DNA of 32,851 nt from CAZGHF01 sp043797305. Lineage in GTDB: Bacteria > Patescibacteriota > Minisyncoccia > UBA6257 > GWB1-50-10. The translations under genes and the position numbers were made by a program. The notes beneath the pieces are model-generated. The model was given only the letters and a program-made list of their open reading frames with translations. It had not been told where the DNA came from and made no database searches. This document shows positions 14,731-23,457 of the stretch, piece after piece. The stretch is from assembly GCA_043797305.1 (NCBI GenBank), contig JAZDPW010000025.1:1-32851 (forward strand), read 5' to 3'. Positions within the stretch are counted from its first letter, which is position 1. Each line of letters begins with the position of its first letter.

Positions 14731-16046
14731 TACACTTTCAGTATACCACTAAAAGATTTTCCCTTGAAAGGGCCGATGACCGCCAGGTTCAGATTCTCGT
14801 TTTTGAAGAGGTCGTTCGCCACGCTCCTTATTTCCTCGGGCGTAACCGCTTTGATTTTCGCCGACAGGTCCTCGGGCGTCATAAGCGGCAGTCTCTGGAT
14901 TTCCTGGAGAGCGTAGTAAAAGCCCAATTCGTCGGAGGTCTCAAGCGACAGAAAAAGCTGGCCGATTAAGTGTTCTTTGGTACGTTCAAGCTCTTTCCTG
15001 TCCACTTCTTCTTTCCGGAAACGGTCGAATTCCCCGAGAGCCGTTTCGATAACCGTTTCTATTTTTTTATGGTCAACGCCGGCCGCCATCGAAATCAGGC
15101 CGTGGTCGGAGTAAAGGTCAGCTCCGGCGCGGACGTAATAAGCCGCTCCGAGCTCTTCCCGAATCTTCTGGAAAAGCCGGGAAGACATCCCACCGCCCAA
15201 AATATCGGTCAAAACCTCAAGAGCAAAACGGCGCTCGTCAAAAGTATCGAAAGCCCGAAAGCCCATAACAAGATGAGTTTGGTCAGAATCTTTGTGCTTT
15301 ATAAGTTCGGCGGGTTTCCCTTGCTTTTCAAACACCGCCACTTTCGGCGATTTTTCTCCTTTCGAAATCGAAGCAAAATATTTTTCAACCTTTTCTTCGA
15401 TGTCTTTCCCCTTGAACCCGCCGGCAACAACAACCGCCGTAGCTTGACCGACATAGTGAGCTTCCCGATATTTGATGAAATCTTCGCGAGAGAGTTTCCG
15501 AATCACTTCTTTCCGACCGGCGATGTCCCAACCGGCCGGTTGGTCGCCGTAAACAAGAGTCATAAAAAATTCCTGGACGCGGCGCTGAGGCGTGTCCTCA
15601 TACATGTTTATTTCCTCGATAATCACGCCGCGTTCCTTTTCGATTTCGTTTTTGTCGAAGACCGGATTCAAATACATATCGGCGATTACATCCAGCACCT
15701 TGTCCAGCGATTCGTTGCGGGCTTTGACGTAGTAGGAAGTCATCTCCTGAGCGGTGAAAGCGTTAAAACTCGCCCCCATCCCGTCGAGCTCGGAAGAAAT
15801 ATCAATCGCCTTCGGCCTCTTTTTGGTTCCTTTGAAGCACATGTGCTCCAAAAAATGAGAAAGGCCGTTTATGTCTTTGGTTTCGTATTTGGAACCGGCT
15901 TCAACGGAAACCGCAACCGTGGTGGCCAGACTGTCGGATTTGGGCACCAAAATAAGCCGCATCCCATTCGGGAGGATTTTTCTTCGGAAACTCACCCCGT
16001 TAGAAGTCGAGCTATTCCTTGTTTGGTTTTCAATAATCTTGCTCAT
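14730..16046 (-). CDS. M16 family zinc metalloprotease (mitochondrial-processing-peptidase-like)
   Basis: A 438-residue protein with the inverted zinc motif HFLEH (residues 64-68 from the ATG at 16046) and the downstream acidic ligand region (EEINMYEDTP). The family's FNAFTAQEMTSYYVKA and GGGMSSRLFQKIREELG segments are present. M16 enzymes cleave peptides and small proteins inside a clamshell. Homologous proteins usually begin just before the strand RRKILPNGMRLILVP. The GTG at 15995 would give exactly that and sits at the end of a palindromic element. The ATG at 16046 adds 17 residues encoded within the element. Both starts are plausible, and neither has a clear Shine-Dalgarno. It follows glyS and is coupled to the permease. 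Confidence 0.92.
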   Translation of the reverse strand: MSKIIENQTRNSSTSNGVSFRRKILPNGMRLILVPKSDSLATTVAVSVEAGSKYETKDINGLSHFLEHMCFKGTKKRPKAIDISSELDGMGASFNAFTAQEMTSYYVKARNESLDKVLDVIADMYLNPVFDKNEIEKERGVIIEEINMYEDTPQRRVQEFFMTLVYGDQPAGWDIAGRKEVIRKLSREDFIKYREAHYVGQATAVVVAGGFKGKDIEEKVEKYFASISKGEKSPKVAVFEKQGKPAELIKHKDSDQTHLVMGFRAFDTFDERRFALEVLTDILGGGMSSRLFQKIREELGAAYYVRAGADLYSDHGLISMAAGVDHKKIETVIETALGEFDRFRKEEVDRKELERTKEHLIGQLFLSLETSDELGFYYALQEIQRLPLMTPEDLSAKIKAVTPEEIRSVANDLFKNENLNLAVIGPFKGKSFSGILKV

Positions 16047-16123
16047 GATTGCAGAAAAAAACTTGACGCTTGCTCCGCAGAAAAATTTTACCAAAATTTT
16101 TCTGCCTGAGACTTCTAACGGGG
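15995..16123. repeat. Palindromic element, copy C (between GlyRS and M16 protease)
   Basis: CCCCGTTAGAAGTC (15995-16008) and GACTTCTAACGGGG (16110-16123) are a perfect 14-bp inverted repeat. Beside the right arm is the hairpin GCAGAAAAATTTT/AAAATTTTTCTGC (16077-16089/16093-16105) with a 3-base loop, the same geometry as copy A. The element begins one base after the glyS stop codon and ends at a GTG that can start the M16 gene. Confidence 0.8.
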
Positions 16124-16124
16124 T

Positions 16125-17456
16125 TCATGAGCTAAGTTTATCTTTCAGGTAAGCAGCCAGTTCCCCGATTTTCACTCTCACCTGTTTCATTGAATCACGG
16201 TCGCGGACGGTAACGCTCTTATCTTCCAGACTATCAAAATCAACGGTGATGCAGTAAGGCGTGCCGATTTCGTCCTGGCTGTAGTAGCGTTTGCCGATGT
16301 TCCCGCGATCGTCCCAGGCGACGACGAAATCCTTTCTCAAGTCTTCGTAAATTTTCCGGGCGGTTTTGACAAGTTCCGGCTTATTGGCAAGAAGCGGGAA
16401 AACGGCGGCTTTATAAGGCGCGATGGCGGGGTGGAGCTTCAAAACCACTCGGTCTTTTTCTTCCGTGTAGGCTTCGCAAAGAAGGGCGAGCATAATCCGC
16501 TCCACGCCGGCCGAAGGCTCAATGACGTAGGGCAAATATTTTTCCTTGGCTTCTTCGTCAAAATACTTCAAGTCCGCGCCCGAACCTTTCTCATGTGCCC
16601 GGAGGTCGAAATCGCCCCGGTTGGCAATACCCTCAATCTCGTCCCAACCAAAAGGAAAGTTATACTCAACATCAACCGTTGCTTTGGAATAATGGGCTCT
16701 TTCTTCGGGTGACTGCTCGCGAGGCTTTACGTTTTTCAAACCGATTTTTTTGTACCAATTCAATCTTGCCTTAACCCAATCTTTGAAAGATTTGTCGGCC
16801 TCTTTCGGGCGGACGAAATATTCCACCTCCATTTGCTCAAACTCACGGGTACGGAAAATGAAATTTTTGGGATTTATTTCGTTTCGCCACGCCCGGCCGA
16901 TTTGGGCGATACCGAAAGGAATCTTCAACCTCATCGTATCGATATAGTTTTTGAAATTTACGAAAATGCCGCCGGCGGTTTCGGGCCTAAGATAAGCAAC
17001 CGATGCCGAATCCCCGGCCGGACCAACGAAAGTTTTGAACATCGTATTGAAATCGCGAGGTTTAGTAAAATCAGCATCTTTAAAACACTTGGGGCATTTT
17101 TCACCAAGTTTAGCTAATCTCTCATAAGCACCGTCTGATCTCTTTTCCCAACCAAGCTCATCTGCTCTAAAACGTGCATGACATTTTTTGCACTCGATGA
17201 GCTTGTCGGAAAAACCGCCGACGTGACCCGATGCCTCCCAGGCCCTCGGATTTAAAATCGTTGCGGAACTCAAGCCCACAACGTCATCGCGCAACTGAAC
17301 TATCTCGCGCCACCAGGATTGCTTGATGTTGAATTTAAGCTCGTTGCCCAGATGGCCGAAATCGTAAAAACCGGCGAGACCGCCGTAAATCTCCGAGCCG
17401 GGATAAACAAAACCTCGCCTTTTCGCCAACGCAACTATTTTTTCTAAATTCGTCAT
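16125..17456 (-). CDS. glyQS: Glycyl-tRNA synthetase, dimeric (alpha2) type
   Basis: Charges tRNA-Gly. The 443-residue length and opening MTNLEKIVALAKRRGFVYPGSEIYGG match the single-chain, class II dimeric enzyme rather than the two-subunit bacterial form. Seen in order: YDFGHLGNELKFN, NPRAWEASGHVGGFSD, a zinc-like insertion with Cys89, Cys92, Cys121 and Cys124, the motif 2 region IGRAWRNEINPKNFIFRTREFEQMEVEYF, motif 3 EPSAGVERIMLALL and the anticodon-binding domain (PAIAPYKAAVFPLL). The stop is TGA. It lies 8 bases after the DUF11-like surface protein gene. Confidence 0.95.
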   Translation of the reverse strand: MTNLEKIVALAKRRGFVYPGSEIYGGLAGFYDFGHLGNELKFNIKQSWWREIVQLRDDVVGLSSATILNPRAWEASGHVGGFSDKLIECKKCHARFRADELGWEKRSDGAYERLAKLGEKCPKCFKDADFTKPRDFNTMFKTFVGPAGDSASVAYLRPETAGGIFVNFKNYIDTMRLKIPFGIAQIGRAWRNEINPKNFIFRTREFEQMEVEYFVRPKEADKSFKDWVKARLNWYKKIGLKNVKPREQSPEERAHYSKATVDVEYNFPFGWDEIEGIANRGDFDLRAHEKGSGADLKYFDEEAKEKYLPYVIEPSAGVERIMLALLCEAYTEEKDRVVLKLHPAIAPYKAAVFPLLANKPELVKTARKIYEDLRKDFVVAWDDRGNIGKRYYSQDEIGTPYCITVDFDSLEDKSVTVRDRDSMKQVRVKIGELAAYLKDKLSS

Positions 17457-17464
17457 AAGTCCCG

Positions 17465-19267
17465 TTACGGCACAACCCGGCCGCCGCCCTGGCCCACAGT
17501 TACATCATCGGGCAAGGATGTGGTTAAAGCAATATCGGAACCGGTAAGCCCTGACCCGGTAAAGTCGTCGGTTGCCGAAAGAATTGTTGCCGAAAGAAGC
17601 CCTTGGAAATTACCCAAATCCGAAGAGCCGGGCGTCGCCTTAATCTGAAAAACGGCGGCAAGCGGCTCGTCCAAAACTCCTTTGGTTGCCCGGATTTTAT
17701 CGACTTTCCAGGAAACCTCCCTTGTCTCCTCGTTATAGAGCGGAACCGTGTCGATATTACTCTTCACGACCCCGGTCCACTCCACATTTTGGGGAAGATA
17801 TCCTCTCACCAAAACGTTGTTTACGTCCGTCCCGTAATTGGTAAGAAGCCAGTGAATGGTGTATTCCGTAGGTTCGCCCGATTTGGGCGGCATCGGCCCC
17901 TCATTCACTATTTTCGATAGGCTGTCGCGGTAAAAAGCCCGGGCGTCAACCTGAATCAAGCCGGCAACCTTGGTTTCCAAACCTGTTTCGGCTCTTGTTT
18001 CGGAAGCGGAGAGATAATAAGGCACCGAAGGCGAGGTGAGTTCAACGCCAAGACCGAGGGAAAAGTTTTTGTCGTTCAAGCGGCTTATTGGAAATTGGTC
18101 CTTGAGTTTTATTTCGAAACTGACCTCGCCGGCTGAGCCGGCATCAACCAACCGCAGAGCCGGAATGTTCGACACGTCCCAGGTAACGACGTGAGCCGCC
18201 GGATTGGCTTTCCCGTTCGAGGTAAGGCTCATAAAATCAAAGAGGTCGCCGTTTAACTCCGCTTTTATCACGACGTCGGTTAAGGCAATACCGCTTAAGT
18301 TTTCGTACTGAATCGTATAACTCAGCCGGTCGCCGATTCTCGCCACATAATCGCTCCGGCGGTTGACCTGAAGATTAAGATTGACCGGCGAGGGAGAAAC
18401 GGTAAGCTCCACTTCTTCTTCGGCTATGGGGAAGTCTTCGCCCAAGAATCCGGCGCTGAAAATCACGGGCAAAACGAAAGAATTACCGTCACTGCTTTCA
18501 AGAGTACCCCTTACGTCCAGTTTACCGCTCGAGCCGCTCCGCAGCTCGCCGAGCCGCCAGTAATTATTCAGAGAATCGGGGCTCAGGCTCGCACCCGAGA
18601 ACCTGAAAGAAGACGGGTATTTAAGCTCCAAAATTCCCTCCGGCACATCGGAACCGGAAGTGTTTTTATATTGAATATTGAGCTCAAAAACCGAGCCCGG
18701 CAAAATTTGTTCGGGCTTTTCAACCGAAAGCTCGACAGCCGAACCGCTGATTTTCGTTTTCCAGTTCGCCTTCGTTTCGAAGCGGTTCTGATGGGAAGAA
18801 AAATAAGAAAGGTCGAAAACGGCTTCTTCCTCTCCGTTGTCGCCCACCGCCAAAAACCGGTACGTTCTCTTGGCTAAGCTCCCTTTCCCCAAATCGCCAA
18901 TCTGGTCGGTAAAAACGCCGCTTCCGTCCAAATTGCCCAAATTTTTTATTCCTTCGCCCAAAGAAAGATTCAGTTCGGCGCCGCTCACAAGCGAATCGGT
19001 TTCGTTGCTCACGCTCACATCAACCTCGAAGGGAACGCCTCTTAAAACCTCCTCCGGGCCTTCCACCTCAATAACAACCTTATTCCCGCCGCCCCCGAAA
19101 ATATTTATGAAAAAAGCGACGGTGCCGAGAATGATAAGAAGAGCAAAAACCAAAACGCCAACGAGGAGCTTTTTGAACCACGAGGGCATGCTCGGTTCGC
19201 GAACTTCTTCCTTTTTCGGTCTGGGTCTTTTTTTGTCCTCAATGGACTTTTTCATGGTTTCGGCCAT
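17465..19267 (-). CDS. Membrane-anchored protein with DUF11-like beta-sandwich repeats
   Basis: A 600-residue protein. The ATG at 19267 is preceded by AAAGGAA at suitable spacing; an ATG at 19255 is the alternative. A basic cytoplasmic tail (KKRPRPKKEE) and one helix (LLVGVLVFALLIILGTVAFFINIF, near residue 35-58) anchor it with the bulk outside. The rest is a chain of about four or five Ig-like modules of the DUF11/CARDB kind, each with a phrase such as VDVSVSNETDSLVSGAELNL, LNIQYKNTSGSDVPEGILEL, YTIQYENLSGIALTDVVIKA and IHWLLTNYGTDVNNVLVRGY, plus WRLGELRSGSSG and VVTWDVSNIPAL. The glycine-rich C-terminus is VGQGGGRVVP. The partner or ligand is unknown. It starts 17 bases after recO and shares module type with the big surface protein at 1701-5726. 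Confidence 0.75.
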   Translation of the reverse strand: MAETMKKSIEDKKRPRPKKEEVREPSMPSWFKKLLVGVLVFALLIILGTVAFFINIFGGGGNKVVIEVEGPEEVLRGVPFEVDVSVSNETDSLVSGAELNLSLGEGIKNLGNLDGSGVFTDQIGDLGKGSLAKRTYRFLAVGDNGEEEAVFDLSYFSSHQNRFETKANWKTKISGSAVELSVEKPEQILPGSVFELNIQYKNTSGSDVPEGILELKYPSSFRFSGASLSPDSLNNYWRLGELRSGSSGKLDVRGTLESSDGNSFVLPVIFSAGFLGEDFPIAEEEVELTVSPSPVNLNLQVNRRSDYVARIGDRLSYTIQYENLSGIALTDVVIKAELNGDLFDFMSLTSNGKANPAAHVVTWDVSNIPALRLVDAGSAGEVSFEIKLKDQFPISRLNDKNFSLGLGVELTSPSVPYYLSASETRAETGLETKVAGLIQVDARAFYRDSLSKIVNEGPMPPKSGEPTEYTIHWLLTNYGTDVNNVLVRGYLPQNVEWTGVVKSNIDTVPLYNEETREVSWKVDKIRATKGVLDEPLAAVFQIKATPGSSDLGNFQGLLSATILSATDDFTGSGLTGSDIALTTSLPDDVTVGQGGGRVVP

Positions 19268-19284
19268 AAAGTTGGTTCCTTTAA

Positions 19285-19803
19285 TTATATAGAAATTGTT
19301 TCGAAACGACGGGACGGCATTTTGTTGAAACATCGGCGGCAAAGAAACGTCTGGTCGGTCACGGAGAAATAGCCGATCTCGCGGCTCTCGCAGTTTTCGC
19401 ATCTTGCAAAAAGAGCGTTGTAGCCAAGAAATTTCAAAAGAGTTTTTTTATCCAAATTTCTCCTCTCCAAACCCTGAAGAAAGCCGTGCCATAACCTCAA
19501 ATCGGGAGCAAGTTCCGGCGAAAGGGATTTCAACAGAAACAAAGCCTCAAAAACGGCCGGGGTTTTACCGAATCTTTTTTTCAGCAAAGCGTCGGCCAAA
19601 ATGAACTTGTTCTTCTCGACAAGGCGCACTTCAACGAGATTCCCCTCTTCGAGATGAGGGGAAAGTTTTGAAACTATTCTTCTGCCGCCGACGACTCTCG
19701 CTTCCAACCGGCCGAAATCCCTGGTGTATAAATTAACAATCCGGTCTTGCGTACCGGAAGGTTTCTGCCCCAAGACCACGGCTTCGGTGAAGTATTCGCG
19801 CAT
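19285..19803 (-). CDS. recO: DNA repair protein RecO (short form)
   Basis: RecO mediates loading of RecA onto single-stranded DNA. This 172-residue protein has the N-terminal OB fold (YFTEAVVLGQKPSGTQDRIVNLYTRDFGRLEARVVGGRR), the helical middle (ALFLLKSL...LLKFLGY) and a C-terminal zinc site with Cys-x-x-Cys pairs (CENC, CRRC). It is shorter than the usual 230-250 residues, mainly in the helical part. It lies 9 bases after doxX and 17 bases before the next gene on the same strand. Confidence 0.85.
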   Translation of the reverse strand: MREYFTEAVVLGQKPSGTQDRIVNLYTRDFGRLEARVVGGRRIVSKLSPHLEEGNLVEVRLVEKNKFILADALLKKRFGKTPAVFEALFLLKSLSPELAPDLRLWHGFLQGLERRNLDKKTLLKFLGYNALFARCENCESREIGYFSVTDQTFLCRRCFNKMPSRRFETISI

Positions 19804-19812
19804 AGAGCCCGC

Positions 19813-20223
19813 TTAATAGATTATCAGACCGAAATAACTGTCAAGACTAAGAGCGCCGCTGCCCAAAGTCGCAAGAATAAGAGCGGCGGCAAAAACCAGA
19901 AGATCAAGCTCGTAACCGCCAACGAGACGGGCGCCCGGCTTCAGCCTGATTTTTACGAGGATTACGGCAAACCCGACAACCAGAAGCAGGGCAAAAAACT
20001 GGGTAAGAATACCGAAAATTATCGCCAAACCGCCGACAAATTCGGTTAAGGCGACTACCGTGGCCCAAAAAAGCCCCGGCCGAAATCCCATCCCCGCAAA
20101 ACCTTGAGCCGTTCCCCTTAAATCCCTGATTTTCGGGAATCCGTGGGCGATTATGATAAGTCCCAGGGCGATCCTTAAAACCAGAATGCCGAAATCGCTG
20201 AAAACTAAAAGAGGTTGAATCAT
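19813..20223 (-). CDS. DoxX-family membrane protein
   Basis: A 136-residue protein with four hydrophobic segments, typical of DoxX/SURF4-like proteins: FGILVLRIALGLIIIAHGFPK with its conserved HG-pro-K, FWATVVALTEFVGGLAIIFGILT, FALLLVVGFAVILVKI and DLLVFAAALILATLGSG. DoxX proteins take part in membrane redox or thiol stress functions; the exact role here is unknown. The ATG at 20223 is chosen because the longer open frame to 20277 would run through two TATAAT boxes (20256-20251 and 20251-20246 on the minus strand) that should be its promoter. It is divergent from tsaD. Confidence 0.8.
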   Translation of the reverse strand: MIQPLLVFSDFGILVLRIALGLIIIAHGFPKIRDLRGTAQGFAGMGFRPGLFWATVVALTEFVGGLAIIFGILTQFFALLLVVGFAVILVKIRLKPGARLVGGYELDLLVFAAALILATLGSGALSLDSYFGLIIY

Positions 20224-20270
20224 GACTTTAGTAACTTGGATACGTATTATATTATAACAACCATGAGTCT

Positions 20271-20322
20271 CCCACACAATAGAAGTTTTTGTAATTCTCG
20301 AACGGTTATATTATTGTGTGGG
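20271..20322. repeat. Inverted repeat in the doxX-tsaD gap
   Basis: CCCACACAATA (20271-20281) and TATTGTGTGGG (20312-20322) form a perfect 11-bp stem around 30 bases. The right arm continues GG and then the tsaD ATG (20325), so the start codon sits at the foot of the hairpin. The string GTGGGGGAT here recurs in the palindrome at 29388-29417. Confidence 0.65.
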
Positions 20323-20324
20323 GG

Positions 20325-21350
20325 ATGAGGATATTGGCAATTGAAACATCGTGCGACGAAACGGGGATTGCACTTCTTGAGGCAAGCGGCGGTTTAAAAG
20401 CGCCAAAATTCAAAATCATCAAGAATCTGGTTTCTTCCCAAATCAAAATTCACCGCCCCTTCGGCGGCGTTGTCCCTAATCTTGCTAAACGCGAGCACTT
20501 AAAAAATCTTCCGATTTTATTCAAAAAGCTCCAACCTAAAACCCGCAGCATAAAAGCCGATTTGGTTGCCGTAACGGTTGGTCCCGGCCTTGAACCCGCT
20601 CTTTGGACCGGCGTCAATTTCGCCAAAGAAATTCGTAAAAATCTTTTTTCGAAAACAAAATTAATCGGCGCAAACCATCTGGAGGGACACCTCTATAGTT
20701 TTTTGTTGTCTGAAAACTATAAACTAAAAACCAAAAACTTATTCCCGGCAATCCATCTTTTGGTTTCGGGCGGGCATACGATTCTGGTTTTAATGAAATC
20801 ATTAACCGAATGGCGGAAAATCGGCGAAACCCGGGACGACGCGGTTGGCGAAGCGTTCGACAAAGTCGCCCGAATGCTCGGCCTTTCGTACCCGGGCGGG
20901 CCGGAGCTCGAAAAACTCGCCCTTCGGCAGCGGACGGGCAAACCATCAATAGAGTTTCCGAGACCGATGATAAACTCCAATAATTACGACTTCAGTTTTT
21001 CGGGCCTCAAGACCTCCGTCCTTTACTACCTTCGCGATCACAAAGAAGCGGATAAAGTTAATGTCGCCGCTTCATTCCAAAAAGCGGCAATCGACGTCCT
21101 TGTTTCGAAAACGGCGCGGGCGACGAGAGAATTCGGCGCCAGGTCTATTATGTTGTCCGGCGGCGTGGCCGCCAACAAGGCCTTGCGCCGGGAGTTAAAA
21201 GCCGCAAGTTCCGGGCTGAAAGCCGACTTTTTTGCCGCCGCAAAGAAATTCAATACCGATAACGCCGCCATCATCGCCGTTGCCGGCTACATCCAAAGTT
21301 TGAGAAAGAAGAATCGGACCATTCGCGCTCAGGCGAATTTGAATTTATAA
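20325..21350 (+). CDS. tsaD: tRNA N6-adenosine threonylcarbamoyltransferase
   Basis: TsaD transfers the threonylcarbamoyl group to A37 of ANN-reading tRNAs as part of the TsaB-D-E complex. The 341-residue product has the ASKHA fold and signatures MRILAIETSCDETG, HLEGH (metal-binding histidines, about residue 119-123), LLVSGGHT, GEAFDKVARMLGLSYPGGP and the closing LSGGVAANKALR and NTDNAAIIA. ATG 20325 fits the family start exactly; a GTG at 20316 would add three residues and lies in the upstream hairpin. A lysine/tyrosine-rich patch (ENYKLKTKN, about 129-137), just after HLEGH, looks like a low-complexity insertion. It is followed seven bases later by valS. Confidence 0.95.
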   Translation: MRILAIETSCDETGIALLEASGGLKAPKFKIIKNLVSSQIKIHRPFGGVVPNLAKREHLKNLPILFKKLQPKTRSIKADLVAVTVGPGLEPALWTGVNFAKEIRKNLFSKTKLIGANHLEGHLYSFLLSENYKLKTKNLFPAIHLLVSGGHTILVLMKSLTEWRKIGETRDDAVGEAFDKVARMLGLSYPGGPELEKLALRQRTGKPSIEFPRPMINSNNYDFSFSGLKTSVLYYLRDHKEADKVNVAASFQKAAIDVLVSKTARATREFGARSIMLSGGVAANKALRRELKAASSGLKADFFAAAKKFNTDNAAIIAVAGYIQSLRKKNRTIRAQANLNL

Positions 21351-21357
21351 TTATTGA

Positions 21358-23448
21358 ATGCTCGAGAAGTCCTATAATCCGAACAAAACCGAACGGAAAA
21401 TCTACGAACTTTGGGAAAAGTCGGGATATTTCAATCCCGACAAACTGCCGAAAAGGCATAAAAAGCCTTTTACAATTATCATGCCGCCGCCGAACTCGAA
21501 CGGCGCCCTTCACATCGGTCACGCCCTTTTCGTGACCTTGGAAGACCTGATGATAAGGTTTTGGCGGATGCGCGGCAGGCGAACGCTCTGGCTCCCGGGT
21601 GCCGACCACGCCGGCTTCGAAACTCAGGTGGTCTTTGACAAAAAACTGGAAAAGGAGGGGCGCAACCGGTTTCAAATCGAGCGGGAAACTCTCTGGAAAG
21701 AAATCTGGAGTTTTACCCAGGAAAACAAAAAAGTGATGGAAAATCAGTTGCGTTCCCTGGGTGCTTCCTGCGACTGGTCGAGGGAAAAATTCACTCTTGA
21801 ACCCGAAGTCATAAAACAGGTTTACACAACCTTCAAACAAATGTATGAGGATGGATTGATTTACCGCGATTTGAAAGTAGTGAACTGGTGTCCTAAACAC
21901 AAAACCGCCCTATCCGACCTGGAAGTCAAATACAAGGAACAAAAAGACCCTCTTTATTTCATTAAGTATGGACCCCTTACGCTTGCAACCGTCCGACCGG
22001 AGACGAAATTCGGCGACACGGCGCTTGCCGTAAATCCCAAAGACAAACGCTATAAAAAATACGTGGGTAAAATCATCGAAGCCGGAGGCGTGCTGGGTCC
22101 GTTGAAATTCAAGGTTATCGCCGACGAGGCAGTCGACCCGAAATTCGGCACCGGCGTCATCAAAATCACTCCCGCACACGACGCCACCGACTTCGAAATC
22201 TGGACTCGCCACAAAGGGGAAGTCCCAGGACCGAAAGTGATTATCGACGAAAACGGCCGGCTCACGGGCGATGTCGGCGAATTTAAAGGCCTGAAAGTCG
22301 CGGAGGCCAGGAATTTGGTTGCCGAAAAAATGAAAAAGGCGGGTATTTTGGAAAAAATCGACGAAGATTACCTGCACCTAGTCGCCACCTGCTATAGATG
22401 CGGAAACACCCTGGAACCCCTGCCCAAACCGCAATGGTTCGTCAAAATGGAACCTTTGGCCAAACCCGCAATCGAGGCGGTCAGAAAAAATAAAATCGTT
22501 TTCTACCCCGCTCATTCCAAGAAAGTTTTTCTTCATTGGCTTACCAATATCCGTGATTGGAATATTTCACGGCAAATAATCTGGGGCATCCGCATCCCGG
22601 CTTGGTTCCGCGGCGACGAGATTAAAATCGGAGAAGAAAATCCGGGAGGCGACTGGCGGCAGGACCCGGACGTTTTCGATACCTGGTTCTCGTCGGGCCA
22701 GTGGCCATTCATAACTCTGGGCTACCCGAACGACAAGGACTACAAAACATTTTATCCCACCGATGTTCTGGAAACGGCCGCCGACATTCTCTTTTTCTGG
22801 GTAGCGAGAATGGTAATGTTCGGCATTTACCGCACCGGCAAATTGCCTTTCAAAACGGTCTATCTGCACGGCCTCATCCGCGACAAGGAACGCCAAAAAA
22901 TGTCCAAGTCCAAGGGCAATGTTATCGACCCGCTTGGCGTTGCCGACATCTATGGCACGGACGCGGTAAGAATGGCGCTCGTTGCGGGGAACACGCCCGG
23001 CCGGGATTCGGCAATATCCGAAGATAAAATCCGCGGTTATCGCAACTTTGCCACTAAAATCCGGAATATCGCCCGCTTCATTAAGATGAACGAGGTAAAA
23101 AATAAAAACAAACCGAAATTCACGGCCAAAGACAAAAAGAACCTAGACCATCTCAAAAAGGTTAAGGCTCAGGTTACCAAGCACTTGGAAAAATTCGAAT
23201 TCCACCTGGCCGCCGAGAAAACTTACCACTACATCTGGCATGAATTCGCCGACGTTATAATCGAGGCGGCAAAACTCCGGCTCCGGAGCGATGACCCCAA
23301 AGACAAGTTAGCGGCTTACAAAATGCTCGAGGAAATACTCCGGGAATGCCTTAAAATGCTCCATCCATTCATGCCTTTCATTACGGAAGAAATTTATCAG
23401 GAAATTTTTGGCGACGGTAAGAAACTTCTTTTCGTCGAGGAATGGTAA
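21358..23448 (+). CDS. valS: Valyl-tRNA synthetase (short form)
   Basis: Charges tRNA-Val. The 696-residue product carries HIGH (ALHIGHAL, near residue 47-50), KMSKS (QKMSKSKGN), a CP1 editing domain (TVRPETKFGDTALAVNP, TPAHDATDFEIW) and the DTWFSSGQWPF segment. The helical anticodon-binding domain ends HPFMPFITEEIYQEIF, and the protein stops 13 residues later. The usual C-terminal coiled-coil arm, which stabilises tRNA binding, is absent, making it some 200 residues shorter than typical bacterial ValRS. It lies between tsaD (7-base gap) and the PrsW-like gene (9-base gap), forming a probable operon. Confidence 0.95.
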   Translation: MLEKSYNPNKTERKIYELWEKSGYFNPDKLPKRHKKPFTIIMPPPNSNGALHIGHALFVTLEDLMIRFWRMRGRRTLWLPGADHAGFETQVVFDKKLEKEGRNRFQIERETLWKEIWSFTQENKKVMENQLRSLGASCDWSREKFTLEPEVIKQVYTTFKQMYEDGLIYRDLKVVNWCPKHKTALSDLEVKYKEQKDPLYFIKYGPLTLATVRPETKFGDTALAVNPKDKRYKKYVGKIIEAGGVLGPLKFKVIADEAVDPKFGTGVIKITPAHDATDFEIWTRHKGEVPGPKVIIDENGRLTGDVGEFKGLKVAEARNLVAEKMKKAGILEKIDEDYLHLVATCYRCGNTLEPLPKPQWFVKMEPLAKPAIEAVRKNKIVFYPAHSKKVFLHWLTNIRDWNISRQIIWGIRIPAWFRGDEIKIGEENPGGDWRQDPDVFDTWFSSGQWPFITLGYPNDKDYKTFYPTDVLETAADILFFWVARMVMFGIYRTGKLPFKTVYLHGLIRDKERQKMSKSKGNVIDPLGVADIYGTDAVRMALVAGNTPGRDSAISEDKIRGYRNFATKIRNIARFIKMNEVKNKNKPKFTAKDKKNLDHLKKVKAQVTKHLEKFEFHLAAEKTYHYIWHEFADVIIEAAKLRLRSDDPKDKLAAYKMLEEILRECLKMLHPFMPFITEEIYQEIFGDGKKLLFVEEW

Positions 23449-23457
23449 TATAAAGAA

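Noticed and set aside
14970..16109. 379-codon plus-strand open frame opposite the M16 protease
   Set aside because: It is the antisense of a clear protease gene and also crosses the palindromic element. The Phe/His/Arg-rich composition is that of a shadow frame.
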